Source: Scatosoma sp045658805 (GTDB taxonomy: Bacteria > Bacillota > Clostridia > Christensenellales > Borkfalkiaceae). From it: 63,797 nt of DNA. Shown in pieces: positions 6,991 to 14,520 of this stretch. The stretch is from the NCBI GenBank assembly GCA_045658805.1, contig JAZOVQ010000033.1:1-63797 (forward strand). Direction: 5' to 3'. The position numbers and the translations under genes are program-made. Below the pieces are notes generated by a model. It saw only the letters and a program-made list of their open reading frames with translations. It did no database searches and was not told the DNA's origin. Position 1 is the stretch's first letter. The number at the start of each line of letters is the position of its first letter.

Positions 6991-8784
6991 TTATTGATGG
7001 AATTCGGTATCATCCGCGCCGCCCATATCAGGACCAGGAGCCGCGCCGCCGTTTGCTTGATACAATTTAGCAAATACGGGTTGAACGTCCTGCATAAGCT
7101 TATCGTAAGCCGCCTTGATACGATCGTCGTCGTCCGATTCAAGTTCTTTCTTCGCCGCGTCGATTGCCGCCTGTAAAGCCGCCTTATCGTTTTCGTCGAT
7201 CTTGTCGCCTGCTTCTTTCATCGTTTGTTCAACGGAGAAAATCATACCGTCAAGCTTGTTCTTATTTTCCACTTTTTCCTTTCTCTTCTTGTCTTCTTCG
7301 GCAAACTGTTCCGCTTCCTTCACAGCCTTGTCAATTTCTTCTTCGGAAAGGTTGGTGGACGACGTAATGGTAATATCCGTGGATTTACCCGTACCCTTAT
7401 CTTGAGCCGTTACGTGTACGATACCATTTGCGTCGATATCGAAAGTAACTTCGATTTGAGGAATACCTCTGGGAGCGGGAGCAATGCCCGTCAACATGAA
7501 GTTGCCAAGCGTCTTGTTGTCTTTACAGAATTCACGTTCACCTTGCAATACGTGAATGTCAACGCTGGTTTGGTTGTCAGCCGCCGTCGAGAAGATTTGG
7601 CTCTTCTTTACGGGAATGGTCGTATTTCTATCAATAATACGGGTGAATACACCGCCAAGCGTTTCGATACCCAAGGAAAGCGGAGTAACGTCGAGAAGGA
7701 GCACGTCCTTAACTTCGCCCGTCAAAACGCCGCCTTGAACAGCCGCGCCGATAGCAACGCATTCGTCAGGGTTAATGCCCTTGAAGGGTTCTTTACCCGT
7801 AACTTCTTTAACTTTAGCCACAACAGCAGGCATACGCGTCGAACCGCCGACGAGGATAACCTTGTCAATGTCGTTGTAGGAAAGACCAGCGTCACGCATA
7901 GCCGCTCTCATAGGCTCAACCGTTCTGTTGAGAAGGTCAGCCGTCATCGTTTCAAATTTTTGTTTGGTAATGGTAACGTCCAAGTGTTGAGGACCGTCCG
8001 TACTCATGGAAATGAAGGGAAGGTTTACGTTGGTGGAAGTCATACCCGAAAGTTCAATCTTCGCCTTTTCAGCCGCTTCCTTCAAACGTTGCATTGCCAT
8101 TTTGTCCTTGGACAAATCAATCGCGTGCGATTTCTTAAATTCGTCAACGAGGAATTCGATAATTTTATTATCCCAGTCGTCGCCGCCGAGTTTCGTATCA
8201 CCGTTGGTAGCGAGAACTTCGAAAACGCCGTCGGAAATTTCAAGGATAGAAACGTCGAACGTACCGCCGCCGAGGTCATAAATCATAACCTTGCCGCCCT
8301 TGTCTTTATCAAGCCCATACGCAAGCGCAGCCGCCGTAGGTTCGTTGATAATACGAAGAACGTTCAAGCCAGCAATTTTACCAGCGTCTTTGGTTGCTTG
8401 ACGTTGAGAGTCGGAGAAATAAGCGGGGCAAGTGATAACCGCTTCGGTTACCTTTTGTCCGAGATAAGCTTCCGCATCCGCCTTCAATTTTGCGAGAGTC
8501 ATAGCGGAAATTTCTTGAGGAGAATAATCCTTATCATCAATTTTCACTTTATAATCCGAACCCATATGTCTTTTAATGGAAATAACGGTTTTATCGGGGT
8601 TAGCAACCGCTTGACGTTTAGCCGCTTGGCCAACGACACGGGAACCGTCCTTTTGGAAGGAAACCACGGAGGGAGTAGTTCTTGCGCCCTCTGCGTTGGT
8701 AATAACGACGGGTTCGCCGCCTTCCATAACTGCTACACACGAATTGGTCGTACCAAGGTCGATACCAATAACTTTACCTGCCAT
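6991..8784 (-). CDS. dnaK: Molecular chaperone DnaK (Hsp70)
   Basis: The 597-residue protein has the complete Hsp70 layout: GIDLGTTNSCVAV at the N-terminus, the phosphate motif DLGGGTFDVS, VGGSTRMPAV, the linker DVLLLDVTPLSLGIE, the beta-sandwich domain and a helical lid. The C-terminus ends DDTEFHQ rather than the usual acidic EEVK-like tail. It binds exposed hydrophobic segments in an ATP cycle driven by DnaJ and GrpE. The leader contains a short GCCGA/TCGGC hairpin next to the ribosome site. I find no CIRCE repeat upstream. A terminator separates dnaK from the upstream LRR gene, so it should have its own promoter. Confidence 0.98.
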   Translation of the reverse strand: MAGKVIGIDLGTTNSCVAVMEGGEPVVITNAEGARTTPSVVSFQKDGSRVVGQAAKRQAVANPDKTVISIKRHMGSDYKVKIDDKDYSPQEISAMTLAKLKADAEAYLGQKVTEAVITCPAYFSDSQRQATKDAGKIAGLNVLRIINEPTAAALAYGLDKDKGGKVMIYDLGGGTFDVSILEISDGVFEVLATNGDTKLGGDDWDNKIIEFLVDEFKKSHAIDLSKDKMAMQRLKEAAEKAKIELSGMTSTNVNLPFISMSTDGPQHLDVTITKQKFETMTADLLNRTVEPMRAAMRDAGLSYNDIDKVILVGGSTRMPAVVAKVKEVTGKEPFKGINPDECVAIGAAVQGGVLTGEVKDVLLLDVTPLSLGIETLGGVFTRIIDRNTTIPVKKSQIFSTAADNQTSVDIHVLQGEREFCKDNKTLGNFMLTGIAPAPRGIPQIEVTFDIDANGIVHVTAQDKGTGKSTDITITSSTNLSEEEIDKAVKEAEQFAEEDKKRKEKVENKNKLDGMIFSVEQTMKEAGDKIDENDKAALQAAIDAAKKELESDDDDRIKAAYDKLMQDVQPVFAKLYQANGGAAPGPDMGGADDTEFHQ

Positions 8785-8926
8785 AATGCACTCCTTTTGC
8801 CGATTTTCGGCACATCTTTTTTATTTACAATTATATGTAACCCAATCCAAACGGCCTTAAACATACTTTTTTAAAAATTTTTTCAAAATCCAAATCCTGC
8901 CCCCTTATCCCGCCTTTCCCAAAAGC

Positions 8927-8955
8927 AAAAAGGAGAGCCGAAGCCCTCCCTTTTT
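8927..8955 (-). terminator. Rho-independent terminator after LRR lipoprotein gene
   Basis: Minus-strand AAAAAGGGAG, a GC-rich GGCTTCGGCT centre, and CTCCTTTTT. It separates the LRR gene from dnaK. Confidence 0.8.
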
Positions 8956-8970
8956 GTTTGATTTTACCTT

Positions 8971-10086
8971 TTACCAAATGACAATTGCATCGTTTTCGTC
9001 ATAATGCCAATACTTACCGCCGTCCGTCGGCACATCCGCCTCATTTTCGACATAGTAATAACGAGTTGCGTCTGTTAAATAACTATTCCAAGAACCAATC
9101 GAAATATTACTCCAATCATCCGCCGTACCCTTATAATACACACTCGTCAAGCTACTGCATCCTGAGAACGCATAATCACCAATCGTCGTTACGCTGTCGG
9201 GGATTACCACGCTCGTCAAGCTACTGCAATATTCGAACGCACTATAACCAATCGAAGTTACGCTGTCGGGGATGACCACGCTCGTCAAGCTTCTGCATCC
9301 TGAGAACGCGCTCTCACCAATCGTAGTTACGCCGTCGGGAATAACAACGCTCGTCAAGCTACTGCATCCATAGAACGCCCCAGAACCAATCTTGGTTACA
9401 CTGTCGGGAATAACAAATTCCGTTGCCGTTTTTCCAATAGCATATTGAATTAAAACCGTTCCGTCTTTGCTATACAAATTGTCATCAATATCTTTATATG
9501 CACTATTCTGCGTGCTTACTTTTATATTCGTCAAGCTCCCGCACCCCCAGAATACAGCTTCCCCGATTGTGGTTACACTGCCCCCAATCACCACATTCGT
9601 CAAGCTATAACAATCAGAGAACGCCCTATCACCAATCGTGATTACCCCATTAGAGATAATTATGCTAGTCGAATTCATAAATGCAAACGCACCCTGTTGG
9701 ATATCAGTCACTGGCAAGCCGTTATACGTAGACGGAATAACAATATCCGTATCCGTGCATGTACCTATACCCGTTACGCTGTAATACGTACCGTCTTCAC
9801 TTAAGGTATATGCCAACCCTTCACTTGCGGGCAACTCTTCCTCTTCGGAAGAGCTATCGTTGTTCTCGGACGAACTATCGTCCTCAAAAGAACTCTCCCC
9901 GTCCTCGGAAGCGCTATCGTTGTTCTCGGAAGATCCGCCCTCGTTGTCAACAGAATCGTCAACGCTTGCGCTGGACTCCTCGTTGAGATTTGACGAATTT
10001 CCGCCGCCGAAATCACACGCCGATACGCCTACAACCAGCGTACCCGCCATCATCAAAGAGAGCAATGCCATTAAAACTTTCCTCAT
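8971..10086 (-). CDS. BspA-like leucine-rich-repeat lipoprotein
   Basis: The 371-residue protein starts at the ATG at 10086, preceded by the strong site GAGGAGGTAG. A signal peptide ends VSAC, a lipobox. A linker of about 60 residues made mostly of Ser, Glu, Asp and Asn carries the next domain away from the membrane. LRR_5 repeats of about 23 residues follow (pattern LTSVVIPDSVTSIGYSAFEYCSS), with one irregular insert near the middle, and the C-terminus has a DDWSNI segment typical of such proteins. It probably sits on the cell surface; any binding partner is unknown. It lies as an insert between grpE and dnaK and resembles the partial protein at the left edge. Confidence 0.88.
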   Translation of the reverse strand: MRKVLMALLSLMMAGTLVVGVSACDFGGGNSSNLNEESSASVDDSVDNEGGSSENNDSASEDGESSFEDDSSSENNDSSSEEEELPASEGLAYTLSEDGTYYSVTGIGTCTDTDIVIPSTYNGLPVTDIQQGAFAFMNSTSIIISNGVITIGDRAFSDCYSLTNVVIGGSVTTIGEAVFWGCGSLTNIKVSTQNSAYKDIDDNLYSKDGTVLIQYAIGKTATEFVIPDSVTKIGSGAFYGCSSLTSVVIPDGVTTIGESAFSGCRSLTSVVIPDSVTSIGYSAFEYCSSLTSVVIPDSVTTIGDYAFSGCSSLTSVYYKGTADDWSNISIGSWNSYLTDATRYYYVENEADVPTDGGKYWHYDENDAIVIW

Positions 10087-10162
10087 AACTACCTCCTCGG
10101 CCGTCATAAAATGATAATATCATTTTAACACACAACCTTTCCAAAGTCAACCCCTTAAAAGC

Positions 10163-10195
10163 AAAAAGCAGGAGAAAAACTCTTCCCCTGCTTTT
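10163..10195 (-). terminator. Rho-independent terminator after short-chain dehydrogenase
   Basis: Minus-strand AAAAGCAGG pairs with CCTGCTTTTT, with a U-run at the 3' side. It separates the dehydrogenase from the LRR lipoprotein. Confidence 0.75.
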
Positions 10196-10218
10196 GTTGT
10201 TTCATTTTATAAATGGTA

Positions 10219-10980
10219 TTACGGTCTTAAGCCGCTGCCGCCTTGCAACGTAATGGTTTCACCCGTAACGTAGCTTGCTTCGTCCGAACAAAGGAATACG
10301 CACACGCCGCCAACGTCCTTTTCGGGATCGGCAAATCTACCCATAGGCACACCCTTAATGGTTTGTTCATAACGTTCGGGATATTCTTCCTTGAACTTTT
10401 GCAAACCTTCCGTCATAGCCAAAGGACAAATTACGTTTACGCGCACGCCGTAGGGTGCCCATTCGGTTGCCGCTACACGGGAAAGACCTCTAATGCCTTC
10501 CTTCGCCGCTGCGTAGGACGATTGTGCAATTCTGCCAAACAAGCCTGCACCGCTGGCAAAATTGATAACACAGCCTTGCGTTTCCTTAAGGTGAGGGAAC
10601 GCCTTTTGCATATAGAAGAAGCTTGCATACAAGCCCGAATAAATTGCCAAATCCAAATCCTCTTTGGTATGGTCGATAAGCATTTTACCCGAAGCCGAAG
10701 CCTGCGCGTTGTTTACCACCGCATCAATTTTACCAAAGCGTTCTACCGTCTTATCAATTACGTTTTGAATAGCCGCTTCGTCCGCGCCGTCCGCCGTTAC
10801 GCAAAGCACTTCACAGCCGTGCGCCGCTTCCAATTTTTCCTTTGCCGCAAGCAAAGTCGATTCCGTTCTGCCCGTAATAACAAGCTTCGCGCCCGCTTTC
10901 GCAAACGCCGTCGAAAGCCCGAAACCAATACCTCTGCCGCCGCCCGTAATAATTACCACTTTGTCTTTTAATGAAATCAT
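10219..10980 (-). CDS. Short-chain dehydrogenase/reductase (SDR), NAD(P)-dependent
   Basis: A classical SDR of 253 residues. Visible motifs are the cofactor glycine motif GGGRGIG near the N-terminus, NNAQ in place of the usual NNAG, a catalytic Ser in NFASGAG and the YxxxK pair in SSYAAAKEG. The start at 10980 (MISLKDKVVIITGG) matches the family better than an ATG four codons upstream, and both are close to a GGGAAAGG site. The C-terminal SYVTGETITLQGG is typical of beta-ketoacyl-ACP reductase and enoyl-CoA reductase-like members. The substrate cannot be told from sequence. It is flanked by lineage-specific genes, so it may belong to the accessory insert. Confidence 0.88.
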   Translation of the reverse strand: MISLKDKVVIITGGGRGIGFGLSTAFAKAGAKLVITGRTESTLLAAKEKLEAAHGCEVLCVTADGADEAAIQNVIDKTVERFGKIDAVVNNAQASASGKMLIDHTKEDLDLAIYSGLYASFFYMQKAFPHLKETQGCVINFASGAGLFGRIAQSSYAAAKEGIRGLSRVAATEWAPYGVRVNVICPLAMTEGLQKFKEEYPERYEQTIKGVPMGRFADPEKDVGGVCVFLCSDEASYVTGETITLQGGSGLRP

Positions 10981-11062
10981 ATCCTTTCCCATCCTTATTT
11001 TTTGTTATTTATGTAATTTCCGTTTTACGGTCCGCCTTGACTTTCGTCAAAACGTTACAAAC

Positions 11063-11563
11063 TTAATAATAGCCGTATCCGCCCAACGAATCCAGTGCCG
11101 CAATATAAGAAAGCATACCATTCAATGCGCTAAACATTGCGATGATAAACCAGATAATAAATACTGTTTTCAACGGCTTATTAGGTTGCTTCAATGCAGA
11201 TACAAAAATCAAAATATCAAATACAATCGACGCGATATAGCGACAAATACTCAAATAGTAGCTAATTTCCAACCCATAATGAATGCCAACAGAAGCAAAG
11301 AGAATTCGCTGTAATATCCAGCTTATAAGCGAAATCCCCGTTCCGATAAGCATAAAAATAATCCACAATTTCAACGTCTTTTTCGAGCGATCATCAAAAG
11401 CGTAGACGTCTTTGGGCTGTTCCGCTACGGGGGCCGCCGTAGGTTGCGCTACGGGCGTAGCAACAGGCGCAGAAACTGCAACCTCCTGTTCAATCAACAT
11501 TCCGCAATGCGGACAAACCACCGCACCATCCAAATGTTCTTTACCACAAAATTGACAAAACAT
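11063..11563 (-). CDS. Zinc-ribbon membrane protein, paralogue 1
   Basis: The 166-residue protein opens with a zinc ribbon, FCQFCGKEH and CPHCGM (two CxxC knuckles), then a Pro/Ala/Val-rich linker, then three to four transmembrane segments. It ends in LDSLGGYGYY. Its first about 70 residues, last about 40 residues and flanking DNA are nearly identical to the next gene (11601-12104), so the pair is a recent tandem duplication with a diverged middle. Function unknown; such proteins are common and poorly studied in Firmicutes. It lies 37 bases after its paralogue, probably in one transcript. Confidence 0.8.
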   Translation of the reverse strand: MFCQFCGKEHLDGAVVCPHCGMLIEQEVAVSAPVATPVAQPTAAPVAEQPKDVYAFDDRSKKTLKLWIIFMLIGTGISLISWILQRILFASVGIHYGLEISYYLSICRYIASIVFDILIFVSALKQPNKPLKTVFIIWFIIAMFSALNGMLSYIAALDSLGGYGYY

Positions 11564-11600
11564 TTTCTCTCTCCTTTTTCAGCTTTTCGGTTTGACCAAC

Positions 11601-12104
11601 TTAATAATAGTAATAACCGTATCCGCCCAACGAATCCAGTGTCACAATATAAGAAACCATAACATTCAATGCGCTAAACATTGCGATGATAAACCAGATA
11701 ATAAATGCTGTTTTCAACGGCTTATTAGGTTGCTTCAACGCCGCAACAAACGCCAATATCGCAAATACGACTTGCGCAATTACACAGCCTAACCCAAACA
11801 AATAACGTATGGTAAGCGTATCCACAGTGCTACCGCCCCATATATTGGGGTTAATTAACCAACTAAGCACAGACGAACCTACGCCGATAAACAAATAAAT
11901 CAGCCACAATTTCAACGCCTTTTTCGAGCGATCATCAAAAGCGTAGACGTCTTTGGGCTGTTCCGCTACGGGGGCCGCCGTAGGTTGCGCTACGGGCGTA
12001 GCAACAGGCGCAGACACTGCGATCTCCTGTTCAATCAACATTCCGCAATGCGGACAAACCACCGCACCGTCCAAATGTTCTTTACCACAAAATTGACAAA
12101 ACAT
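11601..12104 (-). CDS. Zinc-ribbon membrane protein, paralogue 2
   Basis: The 167-residue twin of the gene at 11063-11563 has the same CxxC-x-CxxC zinc ribbon, the same linker beginning SAPVATPVAQPTAAP and the same C-terminal segment with one or two extra Tyr. The central membrane segment differs strongly: here it has NIWGGSTVDT where paralogue 1 has ILFASVGIHY. Identical ends around a different centre suggest gene conversion at the ends or selection for a variable middle. Function unknown. An AGGAGAG ribosome site precedes the ATG. Confidence 0.8.
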   Translation of the reverse strand: MFCQFCGKEHLDGAVVCPHCGMLIEQEIAVSAPVATPVAQPTAAPVAEQPKDVYAFDDRSKKALKLWLIYLFIGVGSSVLSWLINPNIWGGSTVDTLTIRYLFGLGCVIAQVVFAILAFVAALKQPNKPLKTAFIIWFIIAMFSALNVMVSYIVTLDSLGGYGYYYY

Positions 12105-12195
12105 TTTTTCTCTCCTTTTTCAGCTGTTAGCCGATTTTGTTACATTATACCCCACCTTTTGGCGTTTGTCAATAGCGAATGAAAAAATTTATTTT

Positions 12196-12204
12196 AAAAA
12201 ATAA
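12196..12204 (+). repeat. Left target-site duplication of MITE-like element
   Basis: AAAAAATAA directly abuts the left terminal inverted repeat and is repeated exactly at 12388-12396. Confidence 0.7.
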
Positions 12205-12387
12205 GGCTATGTCACAGAGAATGGTTGATTTTAGCTAAAATTCATTTTTAGCGACTTGCCGAGAAAAATGTAAGAAAGACAGGCGGTTTGTGAGGGCACA
12301 TACTCCCAGCGGTCTGCAACCGAGCAAAACGCGATGTATTTCGTGGTATTTTTCCGTCAAAAATCAACTAAGTGATGCGACATAGCC
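12205..12387. mobile_element. 183-bp MITE-like non-autonomous element
   Basis: The ends are imperfect inverted repeats of about 28 bp. The outer nine bases, GGCTATGTC and GACATAGCC, match perfectly, and an inner block, GTTGATTTT or TTGATTTT, matches its partner AAAATCAA. The element is flanked by the 9-bp direct repeat AAAAAATAA (12196-12204 and 12388-12396), as expected of transposition. No reading frame of useful length lies inside, so it would need a transposase from elsewhere. It fills most of the gap between two zinc-ribbon genes, next to the terminator of the upstream one. The parent transposon family cannot be assigned here. Confidence 0.8.
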
Positions 12388-12396
12388 AAAAAATAA
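12388..12396 (+). repeat. Right target-site duplication of MITE-like element
   Basis: AAAAAATAA immediately after the right inverted repeat. It overlaps the U-tract of the adjacent terminator. Confidence 0.7.
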
Positions 12397-12426
12397 AAAC
12401 CCCTCGGCGTATGTTACACCGAGAGG
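12391..12426 (-). terminator. Rho-independent terminator after zinc-ribbon gene 3
   Basis: Minus-strand CCTCTCGG pairs with CCGAGGGG and is followed by TTTTTATTTTTT. The MITE-like element has inserted into the end of this U-tract. Confidence 0.8.
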
Positions 12427-12452
12427 AATTTTATTAGATATTATGGATTTCC

Positions 12453-12911
12453 TTAGAGAGAAAGGAACATTACGGGTGCAAAATATGCAAGGATAGAGAA
12501 GATGAATACCAAAAGCGAAACGTACTTCACTGCATAATTGCTTTGCTTCACGCTCAAGATGAAAGAGGTGATGCCCATGCCCAATGCCGTCCAACCGAAC
12601 AACCAAGAGAAGATAACCAAATCTTCATCCCAAAGAGAATAATGCGTGATAGAGTAGCTACCCATCGATGCAATCGTTGCAACAATCAACAAGAAAGTCA
12701 TAGCAATTGCAATTGCCGCGAACATACCGAAAAGTTTAGCCAATTTGGTTGCTTTTTCCAATTCGCCAGCCGCTACGGGTGCTTTTGCTACGGGCTTCGC
12801 TGCAGGAGCAGGTGCTACTACGGGGGTGGGGATTTGTTTCAACATCATACCGCAATGAGGACAAACGATTGCTTCGTCCAAATGCTCTTTACCACAATAC
12901 TTACAGAACAT
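12453..12911 (-). CDS. Zinc-ribbon membrane protein, paralogue 3 (diverged)
   Basis: The 152-residue protein starts at 12911, where AAAGGAG precedes the ATG. It begins FCKYCGKEHLDEAIVCPHCG, the same zinc ribbon as the two following genes, then a Pro/Ala/Val linker and about three or four transmembrane segments unrelated in detail to those of the twins. It is the first of a three-gene family in a row and is transcriptionally separated by its own terminator. Function unknown. Confidence 0.78.
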   Translation of the reverse strand: MFCKYCGKEHLDEAIVCPHCGMMLKQIPTPVVAPAPAAKPVAKAPVAAGELEKATKLAKLFGMFAAIAIAMTFLLIVATIASMGSYSITHYSLWDEDLVIFSWLFGWTALGMGITSFILSVKQSNYAVKYVSLLVFIFSILAYFAPVMFLSL

Positions 12912-13056
12912 AAATATTTCTCCTTTTACAATTTTCGACATCTTTCGTCGATATTTTTTAACATTATACCCCTTTATCTTGCCATTGTCAAGTAAAAAAT
13001 CAATTTTTCTTAGGTAAATACATATTATTTTAGGTTTTACAGTAAAATACCAAGCG

Positions 13057-13091
13057 GCAAAAAAGGCCTCGGTACAAACCGAAGCCCTTTT
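13057..13091 (-). terminator. Rho-independent terminator after grpE
   Basis: Minus-strand AAAAGGGCTTCGG pairs with CCGAGGCCTTTT around a TTTGTA loop, followed by T residues. It ends the grpE transcript well before dnaK. Confidence 0.8.
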
Positions 13092-13111
13092 ATTTTACTT
13101 TGTAACCGACG

Positions 13112-13663
13112 TTATTGGGTAACGATAACCTGCGCGTAGCGCAACACTTTTTCGCCCTTTTTATAGCCTTTAACGTACACTTGTTTCACGATACCCGATT
13201 CTTCACCCTCGCCTGCAGGCATTGCCATAATGGCTTCCGCATACGTAGCGTCAAAAGACTGGCCTACGGGATCAATTTCTTCTACGCCCTCGCCCTCTAA
13301 CACTTTTTTAAAGGACTTCAAAACCATATCCAAGCCCTGCTTGGTGTTTTCGTCCGTACAAGCGGCAAGCGCTCTTTCAAGGTTGTCACCGATAGGGAAA
13401 AGCGAAGCGATAACGTCGTTTCTGCCGTCCGTATAACGTTGTGCCGCTTGGTTTTGGGTGCGACGGCGATAATTTTCATATTCCGCCGTTACAGCATACC
13501 ATTTGCGTTTGCTTTCTTCCGCGTCCGCTTGCGCTTTGGCAATTTCTTCTTGCGCTTTTTTCGAGCCGCATTTTTTCTTAGCGGCTTTTTCCGCTTTTTC
13601 GCAAGCTTCTTCGTAGCTTTCGGGATCTAACTCTACCTTTTCTCTCAATTCTTCTTGTTCCAT
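13112..13663 (-). CDS. grpE: Nucleotide exchange factor GrpE
   Basis: A 183-residue GrpE with an acidic, Lys-rich N-terminal coiled coil (about residues 1-75), the family core EYENYRRRTQNQAAQRYTDG, and the C-terminal beta domain containing the EEIDPVGQSFDATYAEAIM region. GrpE releases ADP from DnaK. In most Firmicutes it sits directly before dnaK. Here about 4.3 kb of other genes and several terminators intervene, and no hrcA precedes it. GGGAGAG stands before the ATG. The upstream neighbour is yhbY. Confidence 0.95.
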   Translation of the reverse strand: MEQEELREKVELDPESYEEACEKAEKAAKKKCGSKKAQEEIAKAQADAEESKRKWYAVTAEYENYRRRTQNQAAQRYTDGRNDVIASLFPIGDNLERALAACTDENTKQGLDMVLKSFKKVLEGEGVEEIDPVGQSFDATYAEAIMAMPAGEGEESGIVKQVYVKGYKKGEKVLRYAQVIVTQ

Positions 13664-13735
13664 AGCTCTCCCTTCCTTAATACTTTTCTTTACAAGTATT
13701 TATAAAACAAAATTTTAGCTTTTAAACGCTTTTTC

Positions 13736-14047
13736 TTAAATTTCGAGGTGGGCAAATTTTTCCCTGCGGGAATAGCGGTAAAAAATTGCCTTTCTGCCGA
13801 TAACGGCAACGGGAACGGCTTCCAAAAGTTCCGCAACGTTTTCCGCGAGGTTTCTCGCATCGTCGTCCGCCGTTTCCAAAATGTTCACCTTAATAATTTC
13901 ATGTGCATCCAATGCATCGGAAAGCGTTTTCAATAAATTGTCGGTGATGCCGCCTTTGCCGATTTGCGTTACAGGCGAAAGCTTCGCCGCGATAGATTTC
14001 ATTTTACTTCTTTGTTTGCTAGTAATATTTTCGCTAGTAATAATCAT
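13736..14047 (-). CDS. yhbY: YhbY-family RNA-binding (CRM domain) protein
   Basis: The 103-residue protein has the CRS1/YhbY fold pattern: SKQRSKMKSIAAKL at the start, the loop QIGKGGITDN and a C-terminal VIGRKAIFYR strand. Bacterial YhbY binds pre-50S ribosomal particles. It follows obg with a hairpin-rich gap of 473 bases, consistent with the common obg-yhbY order in Clostridia, where both help ribosome assembly. Confidence 0.93.
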   Translation of the reverse strand: MIITSENITSKQRSKMKSIAAKLSPVTQIGKGGITDNLLKTLSDALDAHEIIKVNILETADDDARNLAENVAELLEAVPVAVIGRKAIFYRYSRREKFAHLEI

Positions 14048-14100
14048 GTCCTATATTTTTTCCTTTTTTTGTTGTTTTTATGTAATTACGAGATGTTCAA

Positions 14101-14250
14101 CGCCTATCGGCGTAGAATGCCTACGGCATAAATAGCGCAAGCAAAGCTTGCTTGTAAGAGTCCGTTACCGCCTATCGGCGTAGAATGCCTATGGCATAAA
14201 TAGCGCAAGCAAAGCTTGCTTGTAAGGGTCCGTTACCGCCTTATGGCGGC
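14101..14250. repeat. 68-bp tandem repeat made of short palindromes
   Basis: Unit 1 is 14101-14168 and unit 2 is 14169-14236, with only a few differences; a third unit starts at 14237 and decays after a few bases. Each unit contains three small palindromes: CGCCTATCGGCG, ATGCCTACGGCAT (ATGCCTATGGCAT in unit 2) and CAAGCAAAGCTTGCTTG. No coding sequence is visible. This is part of the long gap between yhbY and obg. Confidence 0.85.
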
Positions 14251-14325
14251 GATTGCCATCGGGGCTTTAAGGCTCTGCCTTAAAAATCCGTAAGGGACAA
14301 TGCCCCTTAACCCCTTTTTGTTAAA
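14251..14325. other. Palindromic intergenic segment
   Basis: Read on the minus strand the segment contains AAGGGGCATTGTCCCTT and TTAAGGCAGAGCCTTAA, two stem-loops in a row, nested between GGGG and CCCC tracts. It contains no gene and continues the hairpin tract from the 68-bp repeats. Confidence 0.55.
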
Positions 14326-14383
14326 CGAACTGTAACTGTAAACCGTCAACACTCAACCACCAACACGCTCGTTTGAAAAGCAT

Positions 14384-14510
14384 GGTCAAGCGGAACGCTT
14401 ACGGAGATACGAGCAGTTCAAGGCGCGCGAGGATAACCTAAGGGAGCGTACATTTGCGTACGTGACCGAAGGTTGCCGCAGCGCAACGCTGAAATGCGAC
14501 GTATATACGT
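14384..14510. other. Long imperfect hairpin of about 100 bp between yhbY and obg
   Basis: The two halves of 14405-14505 are roughly complementary: AACCTAAGG near 14436 faces CCGAAGGTT near 14466, the tip is GCGTACATTTGCGTACG, and the outer arms are GAGCAGTT..GCGC and GCGC..TGAAATGC. A separate small hairpin motif, GGTCAAGCGGAACGCTT, precedes it at 14384-14400. It begins 11 bases beyond the obg stop and could shape the obg-yhbY transcript. No U-run is present. Confidence 0.6.
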
Positions 14511-14520
14511 TTTTACTTAA

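Noticed and set aside
8971..10086. Regular spaced DNA repeats resembling a CRISPR array
   Set aside because: The repeats are in frame and encode LRR_5 protein repeats; spacers are not unique and there are no cas genes.
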